A DNA stretch of 64,000 bases, from positions 2,683,501 through 2,747,500 of the forward strand of contig NZ_JBBOWX010000001.1 in NCBI RefSeq assembly GCF_038007285.1. The letters run 5' to 3'. This DNA comes from Sporosarcina sp. FSL K6-3457. Its GTDB lineage: Bacteria > Bacillota > Bacilli > Bacillales_A > Planococcaceae. Within the stretch, counting starts at the first letter, position 1. Each line of letters opens with the position of its first letter. Below, piece by piece: positions 43,083 to 52,899 of the stretch. The notes beneath the pieces were generated by a model, which was given only the letters and a program-made list of their open reading frames with translations, did not search any database and was not told the origin of the DNA. A program made the translations under genes and the position numbers.

Positions 43083-43871
43083 TCAATATTCGGCGCGTGT
43101 AGAATTTTCTATGACCGTTGCCGCCGCCTTTGCGATAACAGCAACAGTCCGATTCAGTTCGTCTTCCGTATTTTCAATCCCTCCAAGTTCAATAACAAGA
43201 AGCGAGGGGTCAAGGTCCTGATTATACTTGCCGTCAACCCCGGGTCCATGCTTCATGATGAGATCACGTGTAATACCTGGTACGAGTAGCTCCATCTCTT
43301 TTTTCAGCGACAGCGCTTTGGCACGATTTTGCTCAAAATTCGCATGCTCCATTCCGATGACAAAACCAACTTTCGCATAATTTTCTTCATTATAGGAAAT
43401 CGTTGTTCGATTTTTAGGAGGGTCATCCCTATGAAGATCAATGATGAGATCATATTTTTTTTTCTTCAATTGTTCTTTTACATACGGACGAATTAACCGA
43501 TAAGCTCCAGTATGCGGCACGTCAACAAATAGCGCATCTGTTTCAATACCGTTAAATGCAAGTTGCGTTTTTAGTTTCTCACCAAATTTAGTAATATTTT
43601 CCGTTTGATGAGAAACAGCGATAACACCATTTTTTTCTTTTGTCACTGGCTTATAAGCTTCGTTTGAATGGGTGAAATATAGAAGCGCTGTTCCTGGGTT
43701 CGCAACTACTATTTCCTCTTCAAGAATATTTGCAGCATAGACCATGTACGTTGTCTCTTTCATGAGCTTTGGCGCTTTCGCCGTTTGTTCACTCGGGAAC
43801 ATATTGATAGCAACAGGAAATAGGAAGAGAACAAGTATAAGTGTGCCCCAAATTAGCGATGTCTTTTTCAA
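43083..43871 (-). CDS. spoIIP: Stage II sporulation protein P
   Basis: 262 residues from a TTG behind GGAGGG. N-terminal membrane anchor (~4-22), then the SpoIIP amidase domain with [14 protein letters not shown] and DLHRDDPP motifs and a late [10 protein letters not shown]. It degrades septal peptidoglycan with SpoIID/SpoIIM during engulfment. Shorter than the B. subtilis protein because the region between anchor and catalytic domain is brief. Confidence 0.93.
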   Translation of the reverse strand: MKKTSLIWGTLILVLFLFPVAINMFPSEQTAKAPKLMKETTYMVYAANILEEEIVVANPGTALLYFTHSNEAYKPVTKEKNGVIAVSHQTENITKFGEKLKTQLAFNGIETDALFVDVPHTGAYRLIRPYVKEQLKKKKYDLIIDLHRDDPPKNRTTISYNEENYAKVGFVIGMEHANFEQNRAKALSLKKEMELLVPGITRDLIMKHGPGVDGKYNQDLDPSLLVIELGGIENTEDELNRTVAVIAKAAATVIENSTRAEY

Positions 43872-43920
43872 TTGGCATCCCTCCGTCTCCAACTATATGC
43901 GTCGGAAAACGGCATCATGC

Positions 43921-44958
43921 CTATTTTTTCAAGTCAGACACCCAAGAAGCCAACGAGTCAGAAAGCGTATCTGCATAAATAGAAACCCACGCATCAATCT
44001 CTTTTGGTGAAATGAACGTCCGAAGCTCGTGGTTTGTCAATACTTCTTCAAATAATTGAACGCGGTCTTCATGCGGCCACGAAGCCCAATCACCGAAAAT
44101 TGGAAGTAGATTAGAACGGTCAGCATCTTTACTTTCATTATGCAACCAGGGCGTTACAGAAAGACGTGATGATGGGCTATCCTTTTCGTTTATTTTGGAC
44201 GCGATATAGCCAAACATTGTATCGATGGCATCTGCAATCAAAACAGGACCATCGACAACTGTTGGAATCCCAATTGCAATAACGGGCAGTCCAAGCGTAT
44301 CTTCTGAAACTTCTTTTCGGCTGTTGCCAACTCCTGAACCAGGGTGAATGCCCGTGTTCGTCAACTGGATTGTCCGACATAGTCTTGAACTATTGCGAGC
44401 AGCCAGCGCATCAATGACAATGAGTACATCTGGTTTTATTTCCGCGGCAACTGCTTTAACAAAATCCGCTGTTTCAAGCCCAGTCTGGATGGTCACGCCC
44501 GGCGCATAGACATATACCTCGCTACCGTCTTCGGAATAATAATCAGGTACGATGTTGCGCAAACGGTCCATTGTCATTGGCCCTACTGCATCAGGTGTAA
44601 TATCCCGATTGCCAAGGCCAATGAAAAGAATTTTACCTTTTTGAATACCGGACAAGTCCGCAAGCATCTCTTCCAACTTGTCGATTAACACACGTGACAA
44701 GTCATTCATGCCAGCGTAATCATCCGGTGTGAGCGCTGGAACCGTTAACGTGATGTAGGTCCCTTTTTTCTTACCAATTCTTTTTTCGCCTTCCGCATCG
44801 ACGGTTACAGACGTGACGATAACACGTCCTAATCTTGATTCGCCAAACGTGACACCATCTGCCTCTTCCAACCTATTTTTTTCCGTCGCTGTCCGGTGGC
44901 GGACCATTTCTTCACTTTCGTCTAATAAATCTGTCCTAAAAAAATCATACTTAGCCAT
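43921..44958 (-). CDS. gpr: Germination protease
   Basis: 345 residues. RTDLLDES near the start is the processing region, and GLGNRDITPDAVGPM and VIDALAARNSSRLCRTIQ are diagnostic of GPR. It cleaves small acid-soluble proteins during spore germination. Cotranscription with spoIIP is likely in this order; ATG behind GAGGTG. Confidence 0.97.
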   Translation of the reverse strand: MAKYDFFRTDLLDESEEMVRHRTATEKNRLEEADGVTFGESRLGRVIVTSVTVDAEGEKRIGKKKGTYITLTVPALTPDDYAGMNDLSRVLIDKLEEMLADLSGIQKGKILFIGLGNRDITPDAVGPMTMDRLRNIVPDYYSEDGSEVYVYAPGVTIQTGLETADFVKAVAAEIKPDVLIVIDALAARNSSRLCRTIQLTNTGIHPGSGVGNSRKEVSEDTLGLPVIAIGIPTVVDGPVLIADAIDTMFGYIASKINEKDSPSSRLSVTPWLHNESKDADRSNLLPIFGDWASWPHEDRVQLFEEVLTNHELRTFISPKEIDAWVSIYADTLSDSLASWVSDLKK

Positions 44959-45089
44959 CCAATCACCTCATGTCTCAGTTTGTGCGATATTGCGAGGAAA
45001 TATTCTTCCATCAATAGGAGGCAGCCTTTTTCAAACTACATTTTTTCTCACGCAGCAAACTTCGATTGCGGTCTTTTCGGCTTTTCTAG

Positions 45090-45118
45090 TTGCAATCTAA
45101 CTCGTGGTTTGTTAAAAT
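45090..45118 (+). promoter_or_regulatory. Sigma-A-type promoter for rpsT
   Basis: TTGCAA, 17 bases, TAAAAT, about 75 bases before the start. Confidence 0.7.
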
Positions 45119-45193
45119 AATGCTTGTTGTGAAAGTGATATCCTAAACTACGTGGAAACACTCTTGCCTTACCTGAAATTGGAGGTGAATGAA

Positions 45194-45445
45194 TTGCCAA
45201 ACATCAAAGGAGCTATTAAGCGCGTGAAACAAAGCGCTGCTGCAAACGAACAAAACTCAAACACAAAGCACGCTATGCGTACCGCTGTCCGCAAAGCTGA
45301 AGCTGCTCTTGAAGCGAAAGCTGAAGATGCTGCTGGTCTTCTAAAAGATGCTATCAAAAAAATGGACACTGCTGCACGTAAAGGCCTTATCCATAAAAAC
45401 ACTGCATCACGTCAAAAAGCACGTCTTACTAAAAAAGCACTTTAA
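45194..45445 (+). CDS. rpsT: Ribosomal protein S20
   Basis: 83 residues. TTG start behind GGAGGTG, as is common for S20, which is autoregulated through its weak start. PNIKGAIKRVKQ, NSNTKHAMRTAVRKAE and ARKGLIHKNTASRQKARL are family motifs. Binds 16S rRNA. Alone on the plus strand between gpr and holA. Confidence 0.97.
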   Translation: MPNIKGAIKRVKQSAAANEQNSNTKHAMRTAVRKAEAALEAKAEDAAGLLKDAIKKMDTAARKGLIHKNTASRQKARLTKKAL

Positions 45446-45453
45446 TAAAGCCT

Positions 45454-45490
45454 AAGACCGTCCGGATTTAATTTCCGGACGGTCTTTTTT
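45454..45490 (+). terminator. rpsT terminator
   Basis: Thirteen-pair stem AAGACCGTCCGGA/TCCGGACGGTCTT, then T4. Confidence 0.95.
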
Positions 45491-45579
45491 ATGCTTACAA
45501 AACCACAAAATCTCGTACTGTGGATAAGTTATGACGTAGAGATTTCGCGCTTAGGGGCTTGCGCTTTTGTTCTTATTTT

Positions 45580-46599
45580 CTATCCCTTCCGCAAAGGCTC
45601 CATAAAAAACAATTCCAATATCCGCTCTCTTTTGCCGCTTGTTGATTTCAATTTATAATCGATTGCAGCTAGCTTATCTAAAATCAACAGTAGACGCCCT
45701 TCACTCGGTAGACTACGGTTTTCCATCATCAATTTTACCCTATAAGGATGGACACTCAATGTTTGAGCAATTTGATTTTGTTGATAGCCTTTTTTGCGTA
45801 AAGATCCTACATGAATCATCAAACGAATATGGCTTGCAACGAGTGATGTCAACATGATAGGTTCCTCTCCATTACGCAGTAGATCATGGTAAATAGAGAC
45901 CGTATCCCCCACACGTCCGGTCACATAAGCATCCGTTAATCGAAAAACATCCATTTCAGGTGTTCGCGGTACAAGAGATTCTATGACCTCGGCTGTAATG
46001 TCTCCTTCTCCACTCAAATAGGTTGCCATTTTAGCCAATTCCGCAGAAAGCGTTAATAGACTATCCCCCGCCATTTGCACAAGTAGTTCTGCATTCTGCG
46101 GGGCTATACGCGCCCCCTGTGCCCCTGCCTCCTGTTGAACCCATGTAAATAAGTCCTTGCCTTGAAGACGAGCTGCTTCGATAACCGTCGCATGTTCTTT
46201 CAATTTTTTCGTAATGCGTTTCCTAGCATCCAACTTTTCATAAGGGGCTATAAATACCACAATTGCAGTCGGAGATGGATTTGCTAACCACGCTTCCAGT
46301 AGCTCCAAATTATGCGTCACTTTCTCTTTTCCTTTATCTTTCGCAGTTAAAAAAGAAGCGTTTCCTGCTATGATTAACTTGCGATCCTCGAGAAATGGCA
46401 ACGTATCCGCCTCTTCGATGACCGCGTCAATCGAGCTCTCTTCCAGATCAAAGCGAATGACTGACGCATCATCTATATCAGGTAATGCTTTTTTTAGACG
46501 CGCAATCGTTGCATCAAATATATGTTGTTCGAGCCCAGTTAGTAGATAGACTGAATCGATTTCCCCTGCGGCTATTTTTTTCCATACTGCAGTCGCCAC
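45580..46599 (-). CDS. holA: DNA polymerase III delta subunit
   Basis: 339 residues. GTG at 46,599 behind AGAGGTG. SVYLLTGLEQHIFDATI at the start (RFC-fold), the LEAWL and FIAPYEKLDARKRITKKL motifs, and a C-terminal clamp-loader domain. Opens the beta clamp. In the Bacillus order (yqeN). Confidence 0.93.
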   Translation of the reverse strand: MATAVWKKIAAGEIDSVYLLTGLEQHIFDATIARLKKALPDIDDASVIRFDLEESSIDAVIEEADTLPFLEDRKLIIAGNASFLTAKDKGKEKVTHNLELLEAWLANPSPTAIVVFIAPYEKLDARKRITKKLKEHATVIEAARLQGKDLFTWVQQEAGAQGARIAPQNAELLVQMAGDSLLTLSAELAKMATYLSGEGDITAEVIESLVPRTPEMDVFRLTDAYVTGRVGDTVSIYHDLLRNGEEPIMLTSLVASHIRLMIHVGSLRKKGYQQNQIAQTLSVHPYRVKLMMENRSLPSEGRLLLILDKLAAIDYKLKSTSGKRERILELFFMEPLRKG

Positions 46600-46673
46600 A
46601 TTACTCACCTCTTCTACATTTATCACTTTCGATTATACTACATCATAAATCAACTGTATCAATTACGCCTCGA

Positions 46674-46721
46674 TTCAATTTAATCAGCAGGGAATTCAAG
46701 CTCCCTGCTGATTAAATTGAA
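46674..46721. repeat. 20-base perfect inverted repeat, partial copy of the intergenic repeat
   Basis: TTCAATTTAATCAGCAGGGA and its exact complement, with an eight-base loop. The bases before it (TCAATTACGCC) match hairpin d of the repeats at 56,754 and 61,748, and CAGCAGGGA/TCCCTGCTG resembles hairpin a. Probably a degraded copy that lost the middle. Confidence 0.7.
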
Positions 46722-46821
46722 CAAATTGTGTCATTTACAGACGAACATGGACAAAAGTTTGATTGCTCTGGATTTTTCGTCCGCTATCATCTATACTATA
46801 ATGGAATTAGGAGGTGTAGCA

Positions 46822-46956
46822 ATGAACGATTTTGAACACGACGTACAGTCCAAACGTAATGATGCTATCGATTCAGGTATCGGCTTCGCAGTAGCATTTG
46901 TAGCTTTTACAGCAATCTTTTTGATTGCTACAATTATCGATATCGTCGCACGCTAA
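46822..46956 (+). CDS. yqzM: YqzM-like small membrane protein
   Basis: 44 residues. NDFEHDVQSKRNDAIDSGIGF, then one membrane helix (~22-40), matches YqzM of Bacillus, which occupies the same place between holA and comEC. ATG behind TAGGAGGTG. Role unknown. Confidence 0.85.
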   Translation: MNDFEHDVQSKRNDAIDSGIGFAVAFVAFTAIFLIATIIDIVAR

Positions 46957-46968
46957 TATTTTTCTAAA

Positions 46969-47014
46969 AATAGCCTTGTAGCTTCCTTTACCGGAAGGAC
47001 AAGGCTATTTTTTT
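46969..47014. terminator. Bidirectional terminator between yqzM and comEC
   Basis: AATAGCCTTGT/ACAAGGCTATT with T7 on the plus strand and A-rich left flank. Confidence 0.85.
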
Positions 47015-49226
47015 ATGGAGCCGGCGCCATGACAGAAACCTCATAACGTTCTTTTTTCACGGTTACAGTTATCGAACCTGATTCCGCCGTCGATAACGTT
47101 GGAAGATCATATTTGCGAAATGTCTCAACAACTTCTGGATGCGGATGCCCATAGCGATTATTTTTACCTGCCGAAAAAATAGTTAATACCGGTCGCACTG
47201 CGTCAATGAACGGTTCTGTACTAGATGTTCGGCTGCCATGATGCCCCGCCTTTAAAATAAATGAAGAAAAATCAGCTTGTCCATACCGGCGTAAAAACTG
47301 TCGTTCCCCCTCTTTCTCCATATCGCCTGTAAATAAAAACGAAGGTCCTGTCGTCGTCATGTACAAAATGAGGGAGCTTTCATTTCCTTTATATACGCCA
47401 TCTGTCGGCCCTATATAATGAAATGCTGTCTGACCTTCCTGCCATGAAACGCCTGCCTTCATCTGAAAAAGAGGAATTCGCTGCTCCTCTACAAGGCGCA
47501 TGACACTCTCCATCGCCTTTTCCTTGTCACTACCAGCTGCAATATGGATTTCGCGCACCCGGATGTCTTCGAGCACTTCATCCGCACCTTCTATATGGTC
47601 GGCATCTGCATGTGTCAGCATTAGTTTGTCGACAGTTGTAATGCCTCGTCCTTTCAAGTAAGGAACGACAATTTTCCGCCCCACTTCAAACGGTTTACTC
47701 GACGTTTTCCAATTCTTCTCCCCAAATGTAACTGTCCCACCCGTGTCAATTAAATAAACCGCTCGGCGATAAGGAAATTCAATAACAATGCTATCTCCTT
47801 GTCCCACATCGAGGTAAGTCACACGCAACGTACTGTCCGTATAAGGCATCATGTGGATGATGACTGCTGGTACGATAACCCAAGGCAATGACCGAAAAAC
47901 AGCAACATTCCGCTCACAATGAATAAAAAATAACAACACGCCCACAACAGCTAGTGCTGCACATAGCGCATCTGGTTTACCAGGTGTCCATAACTGGTAT
48001 GGCAATGCAGCAAGCCAACTCGTAGCACTACCAACCAGCTCTCTCAAAGGGACATACAACAGAAACAACAGATCAGCTAGCTTCGGCCACAATAATGTCG
48101 TCAATAAAAATAAAATATTTGCAGGTAAAATAATGACCGAATACAAAGGTACATAAACAAGATTCACAACAAAGGATGATATGCTCAGCTCATGAAAATG
48201 AAATAACAACACGGGATAGAGCGCCAACTGGCTGATTGATGTGACGTAAAATGATGTCGCAAGGGCCGTTTTCGCCTTCGCTAACAAAGACGATGAATAA
48301 ACAATTGAACCAGCTGCCAAATAAGATAATTGAAAGCCTGGTTGAAACACCACAAATGGTTGATAAACGATCAAAACGACGGCACTAATGGCGAGCGCAT
48401 CATCTAACCTGACCCTTATCCGCCCTGACGCTGCTAAAAGGACGAGCATCGTCACTGACACTGCTCGCCACACTGACGGGGCTCCACCCGCCATAACTGC
48501 GTAAAGAGGCAACAAGATAACGAGCAGCATGTCCACAGTCTCTTTCCTCATGGACATTCTGAGTAAAATTCCACGGAACAGGAACGCCAGCAGCCCGACG
48601 TGTAGTCCTGAGATGGCAAACAGATGGGTAATGCCAAGCGTCCGATAATTCGACGCTAGCTCGTCATCCATGCCACTACGATCCCCAATCAATAGCGCCT
48701 CCGCCTCTACTCTGAGTGTTTCAGGAAATGTCGCTACGATATGTTTTTTCACATTATTCCTTTGTTCGGATAGACGGGTTCGGATACCCGATTTTTGCTC
48801 GACCTGAATCATCAAGTTTGCTTCAAACACACCCGACGCCCCGTACATCTTCATATATTTTGTCATATTAAATGAGTAGTCATGTGAGGGGATATCGGGC
48901 TCACGGAAGGTCCCAGACATCGTAAAAATCATCGATGAGCTATTTATAGTAAGAAAGCGCATTTTTTCTTGTTCACTCGTAAAGGAATAGACGGCGTACA
49001 CCGTTTGCCCAGATGAGGTTTTGGCAAAGCCTTTCATTTTTCCACCATCAATTTTCACAGTATCTGACCAGGTGAATGAAAGAGTTGCAGGACCTTCTTC
49101 CATCATGAGCGGAGTGGTTGCTGATATATAGAAATAGGAAAGAAATGCAGCTACAACTGCGAGGATAGGTGTGAGAAAATCTTCTTTTCTACGGAAGAAA
49201 ATGGGGAGTAGTAGCAGGTTACACAC
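47013..49226 (-). CDS. comEC: DNA uptake channel ComEC
   Basis: At least 737 residues. Several membrane helices, the Competence domain with ITHLFAISGLHVGLL, and a C-terminal metallo-beta-lactamase domain with THADADHIEGAD and KAGHHGS. It carries transforming DNA into the cytoplasm. The listed GTG (49,226) has no ribosome binding site. The frame is open 31 codons further up to an ATT at 49,319, seven bases after AAGGGTGG, and those codons encode a natural membrane N-terminus, so an ATT start is possible. Confidence 0.93.
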   Translation of the reverse strand: MCNLLLLPIFFRRKEDFLTPILAVVAAFLSYFYISATTPLMMEEGPATLSFTWSDTVKIDGGKMKGFAKTSSGQTVYAVYSFTSEQEKMRFLTINSSSMIFTMSGTFREPDIPSHDYSFNMTKYMKMYGASGVFEANLMIQVEQKSGIRTRLSEQRNNVKKHIVATFPETLRVEAEALLIGDRSGMDDELASNYRTLGITHLFAISGLHVGLLAFLFRGILLRMSMRKETVDMLLVILLPLYAVMAGGAPSVWRAVSVTMLVLLAASGRIRVRLDDALAISAVVLIVYQPFVVFQPGFQLSYLAAGSIVYSSSLLAKAKTALATSFYVTSISQLALYPVLLFHFHELSISSFVVNLVYVPLYSVIILPANILFLLTTLLWPKLADLLFLLYVPLRELVGSATSWLAALPYQLWTPGKPDALCAALAVVGVLLFFIHCERNVAVFRSLPWVIVPAVIIHMMPYTDSTLRVTYLDVGQGDSIVIEFPYRRAVYLIDTGGTVTFGEKNWKTSSKPFEVGRKIVVPYLKGRGITTVDKLMLTHADADHIEGADEVLEDIRVREIHIAAGSDKEKAMESVMRLVEEQRIPLFQMKAGVSWQEGQTAFHYIGPTDGVYKGNESSLILYMTTTGPSFLFTGDMEKEGERQFLRRYGQADFSSFILKAGHHGSRTSSTEPFIDAVRPVLTIFSAGKNNRYGHPHPEVVETFRKYDLPTLSTAESGSITVTVKKERYEVSVMAPAP

Positions 49227-49306
49227 TAGTAGATAAACCGGACCGTATGCAGCAAATGCTGATACGGCGACCGGTATGGCGATATAGATGAATCGTATAC
49301 GCGCTA

Positions 49307-49870
49307 TTATTTTCCGAATAGGCCATCCACCCTTTGCTTATAAGGGATAAGTTCTTCATTGTCGACGCCAAGCTCCTGCATTTTATGCAACAGTTCATTG
49401 AATAGCTCCAACTTGCTATCGCTCGTAAAATCGACATGCTTTTCATCGAACGGAATATGCTGAACAGCCACCCCCGATTGGGCAAACAGTTTAATAGCAT
49501 AATCATTGTTACGGTAATCTGTCGAGTAAATGACCTGCCGTATTCCTGCCTGGATGATTGCTTTTGAGCATTGTAAACACGGAAAATGCGTGACATACAA
49601 CGTCGAACCAGCAACAGGTATTCCGTATTTCGAACATTGTAGCAATGCATTCATCTCTGCATGAATCGTTCGAATACAATGATTATCGACGACATAGCAA
49701 CCGTGATCGATACAATGGTCTCCTCCCGATATGGAGCCGTTATAGCCTCCTGCGACAATGCGATTATCTCTGACAATCGTTGCACCAACTGCAAGCCTTG
49801 TACACGTACTTCTCAATGCTAGTAAATGACATTGAGCCATAAAAAACTGATCCCATGTTATTCGCTCCAT
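49307..49870 (-). CDS. comEB: ComEB, dCMP deaminase family
   Basis: 187 residues. Zinc site: IHAEMNAL with FPCLQCSKAII, the cytidine/dCMP deaminase motif. In the com operon between comEA and comEC. Not needed for uptake in B. subtilis; may still deaminate dCMP. Ends GLFGK. Confidence 0.95.
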   Translation of the reverse strand: MERITWDQFFMAQCHLLALRSTCTRLAVGATIVRDNRIVAGGYNGSISGGDHCIDHGCYVVDNHCIRTIHAEMNALLQCSKYGIPVAGSTLYVTHFPCLQCSKAIIQAGIRQVIYSTDYRNNDYAIKLFAQSGVAVQHIPFDEKHVDFTSDSKLELFNELLHKMQELGVDNEELIPYKQRVDGLFGK

Positions 49871-49915
49871 ATGATTGCCTCCAACATTTTTTAGTTATAG
49901 CAAGTTGTTACGCCA

Positions 49916-50566
49916 CTAATCCACAGTAATCTGGAGGACCAGCTTATCAAATGTTTTCTGACCGATTCCGGAGACTTCCATCAACGATTCAGGCATTTTG
50001 AACAAGCCATGCTCCTCCCTATATTGAATAATAGCGGCCGCTTTTGACGGACCAATGCCAGGGATGGTCATCAGCTGTTGTTCATCCGCGGTATTGATAT
50101 TGATTTTTCCGTCATCTTGTTGCACGGTTGTCCCAATCATCGGGAGTGACGCGAGCTCTACAGGTTGTTCTCCTTCGACGGGCACATAAATGACCATTTC
50201 ATCCACTAATTTCATCGCATGATTCAGCATGCGAGAATCAGCAGTAGGCAAATAACCGCCTGCTGCATGAATGGCATCAATAAGACGGTCTTCTGGTTGC
50301 ATCGAATAGACACCAGGATGCAAAATCGCTCCTTTTACGTCCACAACAATAGGAACGGAGACAATAATCTCTGTCGTTTCTATCACTTCTTCACTTGATA
50401 GTTCTATCAATTCAGGGAATGGGTTTTGTTCGCTCATGACAAACGCATTGTTGTCAGCCTGTCCTTTGGGGAGGAACAGTACGGCGAATATGACAGCGAT
50501 TGCTGCGATTGGGGTTATGATTTTACGCCATTTACTAGATACAAACGAAAGAAACAGTACATTCAC
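49916..50566 (-). CDS. comEA: Competence DNA receptor ComEA
   Basis: 216 residues. N-terminal membrane anchor (~14-33), a SLBB domain (~70-130, VDVKGAILHPGVYSM) and a helix-hairpin-helix DNA-binding domain (INTADEQQLMTIPGIGPSKA, then VSGIGQKTFDKL). It binds double-stranded DNA outside the membrane and passes it to ComEC. First gene of the com operon. Confidence 0.96.
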   Translation of the reverse strand: MNVLFLSFVSSKWRKIITPIAAIAVIFAVLFLPKGQADNNAFVMSEQNPFPELIELSSEEVIETTEIIVSVPIVVDVKGAILHPGVYSMQPEDRLIDAIHAAGGYLPTADSRMLNHAMKLVDEMVIYVPVEGEQPVELASLPMIGTTVQQDDGKININTADEQQLMTIPGIGPSKAAAIIQYREEHGLFKMPESLMEVSGIGQKTFDKLVLQITVD

Positions 50567-50669
50567 CTTCCTTCAGCAGCATCCATATGGAGTCCTTTCC
50601 ATTATATTGCAAAATACTCCATAAATCAACAGTGCCTTGTATCTTTTTAGATACTAAAAAGGATTAGAG

Positions 50670-51410
50670 TTATTTTCGTACTTGAAAAAATATTCGTTCA
50701 CTTTCTTCATGCGGCGGCTCATCTTCCCAATCCGCAAAAATTCGTTCCACGGAAAATCCTGCTTCCATCAGCATTTCCACATAATCATGGACTGCAAACG
50801 TGCGCTGGCTATGAACTTCATCAAAACGTCTATACAATCCATTCGCTTCTTGAATAAAAAAGGCCAGTTCGGAATCCACAGAGTGGGGCTGTTCGCCCTC
50901 TTCCGTTTCCCATATGTACGCAATTCGACCATCATCAAACGTAAAAGGACCTTCCATAAAAATCACATCTGTTTTAAACGTTGAATGGACATCAAACACC
51001 AATGCCCCTCCTACAGCGAGTGATGCATAGATTTGCTGAAATGTTGCTTGCACATCTTCTTGATCTGCTAAATAATTCAGTGAATCAATCGCAATAACAG
51101 CTAGGTCAAAGCCAGTAAAACCGGCTAGTTGCTGCATCGGTTGTTCAATGAATTGAACGGGCAAGGAAAGTGCCTTTGCCCGTCCTTCTGCTACTGCAAG
51201 CATTTCGGCAGAAAGGTCAATTCCCGTGACTTTCGCACCAATCTTTGCAAGTTTCACGGATAATAATCCCGTTCCGCAGCCGATATCCAATACGCGTTTA
51301 CCGGCAATCCCCCCCGCTGCTTCGTCTAGTAGATCAACGTAAGCATCGTAGGGAATATCCGTCATGAGTTCATCATAGACAGCGGCAAATTCAGTATAGG
51401 ACTGCGTCAT
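50670..51410 (-). CDS. yqeM: Class I SAM-dependent methyltransferase (YqeM)
   Basis: 246 residues. Motif I VLDIGCGTGLLSVKL, then GIDLSAEMLAVA. Substrate unknown. It starts four bases inside rsfS (ATGA), so the two are coupled. Last gene of the yqe operon here. Confidence 0.9.
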   Translation of the reverse strand: MTQSYTEFAAVYDELMTDIPYDAYVDLLDEAAGGIAGKRVLDIGCGTGLLSVKLAKIGAKVTGIDLSAEMLAVAEGRAKALSLPVQFIEQPMQQLAGFTGFDLAVIAIDSLNYLADQEDVQATFQQIYASLAVGGALVFDVHSTFKTDVIFMEGPFTFDDGRIAYIWETEEGEQPHSVDSELAFFIQEANGLYRRFDEVHSQRTFAVHDYVEMLMEAGFSVERIFADWEDEPPHEESERIFFQVRK

Positions 51411-51754
51411 TTTCCTTCAGCCATATCAAGCAACGGGGCGTCTCCCCAAAGCTTTTCAAGGTTGTAGTAACCGCGCTCATCGCGATGGAATACATGAACA
51501 ACAACGTCGCCAAGATCGATGAGTACCCATCTTGCTAAATCCATTCCTTCAACTCTTTTCACCATATAACCGTTTTCTGAAGCTTTATCCGCTACTTCTT
51601 TTGCTATAGCTTGGACTTGTCGTTCTGAGTTGGCATGGCAAATGATGAATTGGTCCGCAATAAGCGAAACGCCTTCCATGTTTAAGACGACAATGTCTTC
51701 CCCTTTTTTATCATCCACCGCTTTATAAGCTGTTGCTAGTAATGTAGTTGTCAT
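51407..51754 (-). CDS. rsfS: Ribosomal silencing factor RsfS
   Basis: 115 residues. GEDIVVLNMEGVSLIADQFIICHANSERQ and WVLIDLGDVVVHVFH are the DUF143/Iojap motifs. Blocks subunit joining by binding L14 in starvation. One-base overlap with yqeK. Confidence 0.96.
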   Translation of the reverse strand: MTTTLLATAYKAVDDKKGEDIVVLNMEGVSLIADQFIICHANSERQVQAIAKEVADKASENGYMVKRVEGMDLARWVLIDLGDVVVHVFHRDERGYYNLEKLWGDAPLLDMAEGK

Positions 51755-52326
51755 TATGTCACTGTCCCCTTCTTGTTTACATACTCATTATAACAGTCAA
51801 TTGAATCCGGAAAAACCGGCACTCTTTTATTCACCAGAAATTGCACTGACTGATAGATGCAAGCTTCCATTGCTATATCGAGATTTTCTTCAGCTCGTTG
51901 TCTTAAAATTTCCACGCCTGGAAAACTGCGTCCAGGTTCAATCATATCTGCGATGTAGATAAGTTTTTCAAGCATAGACATATCGGCACGACCCGTCGTA
52001 TGATAACGGACCGCATTCAATACATCCTCATCCTCGATACCGAATTCATCACGTGCAATCATCGCACCCACTGGCGCATGCCATAATTCGTGGTGGAATG
52101 AGGTCAGTCGTGAATCCTGACTCCATCGCACAAGATACAGACGTAAATCATCCTTATCCATACATTTTGCAATGTCATGGAACAATGCCGCCTGCTCCGC
52201 TTGTTCAACTGACATCTGGTACTTTATCGCCAGCAACTTTGCCGTTTCTGCGACACGTAAAACGTGTTCATAACGTGCTGTTGATAGTCGTTGCACTAGT
52301 TGTTGTTTTAGTTCGTTAACATCCAT
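51754..52326 (-). CDS. yqeK: HD-domain phosphohydrolase YqeK
   Basis: 190 residues. RYEHVLRVAETA, FHDIAKCM and the second histidine pair in HAPVGAMIARDEF show an HD hydrolase; the family hydrolyses diadenosine tetraphosphate. ATG at 52,326 behind GAGGAGGG. Overlaps nadD by 11 bases. Confidence 0.94.
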   Translation of the reverse strand: MDVNELKQQLVQRLSTARYEHVLRVAETAKLLAIKYQMSVEQAEQAALFHDIAKCMDKDDLRLYLVRWSQDSRLTSFHHELWHAPVGAMIARDEFGIEDEDVLNAVRYHTTGRADMSMLEKLIYIADMIEPGRSFPGVEILRQRAEENLDIAMEACIYQSVQFLVNKRVPVFPDSIDCYNEYVNKKGTVT

Positions 52327-52885
52327 ATAAACCCTCCTCACGGATAAATGCCTCCACAGTAGGTGGGATTAACAATTGGATGGTACCCTTATGAGCAAAA
52401 CGTTGCCGAATTAACGTCGATGACAAATCAATTTGCGGAATGTCTACATGGATAATTGGATAATCGGTTTCACCAATCGTTCCTGGTCGTCCTACACCCA
52501 CAAAATGAATAAGTGTCGCAAGCTCTTCAATACGATGCCATTCCGGCAACAAGTCAATCATATCGCCGCCAATAATGAAATAAAAGTCGTTATTAGGCTC
52601 AAGAGTCTTTAACTGCTCCATCGTATCATAAGTGTAGGAAATACCACCTCGTTCAACTTCAAACGGAGATACGACTAGCCCATCTATGCCTGCCACAGCC
52701 ATCTCCACCATATGAAGGCGCTGCGTAGCCGTAGCATCGCCTGGCGCTGTCTTATGGGGGGGAACCGCTGTCGGCATCAATCGAACTTCATCGAGGTTGA
52801 GCTTATGCCGAACTTCATTGGCGACAAGTAAATGGCCGATATGAGGTGGGTTGAACGTCCCACCAAGTATGCCTACTTTTTTCAT
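52316..52885 (-). CDS. nadD: Nicotinate-nucleotide adenylyltransferase
   Basis: 189 residues. GGTFNPPHIGHLLVA is the nucleotidyltransferase HxGH site; ISSTLIRQR-type motif appears as LSSTLIRQRF. Forms NaAD in NAD synthesis. Confidence 0.97.
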   Translation of the reverse strand: MKKVGILGGTFNPPHIGHLLVANEVRHKLNLDEVRLMPTAVPPHKTAPGDATATQRLHMVEMAVAGIDGLVVSPFEVERGGISYTYDTMEQLKTLEPNNDFYFIIGGDMIDLLPEWHRIEELATLIHFVGVGRPGTIGETDYPIIHVDIPQIDLSSTLIRQRFAHKGTIQLLIPPTVEAFIREEGLYGC

Positions 52886-52899
52886 AATATCGCACCCCC

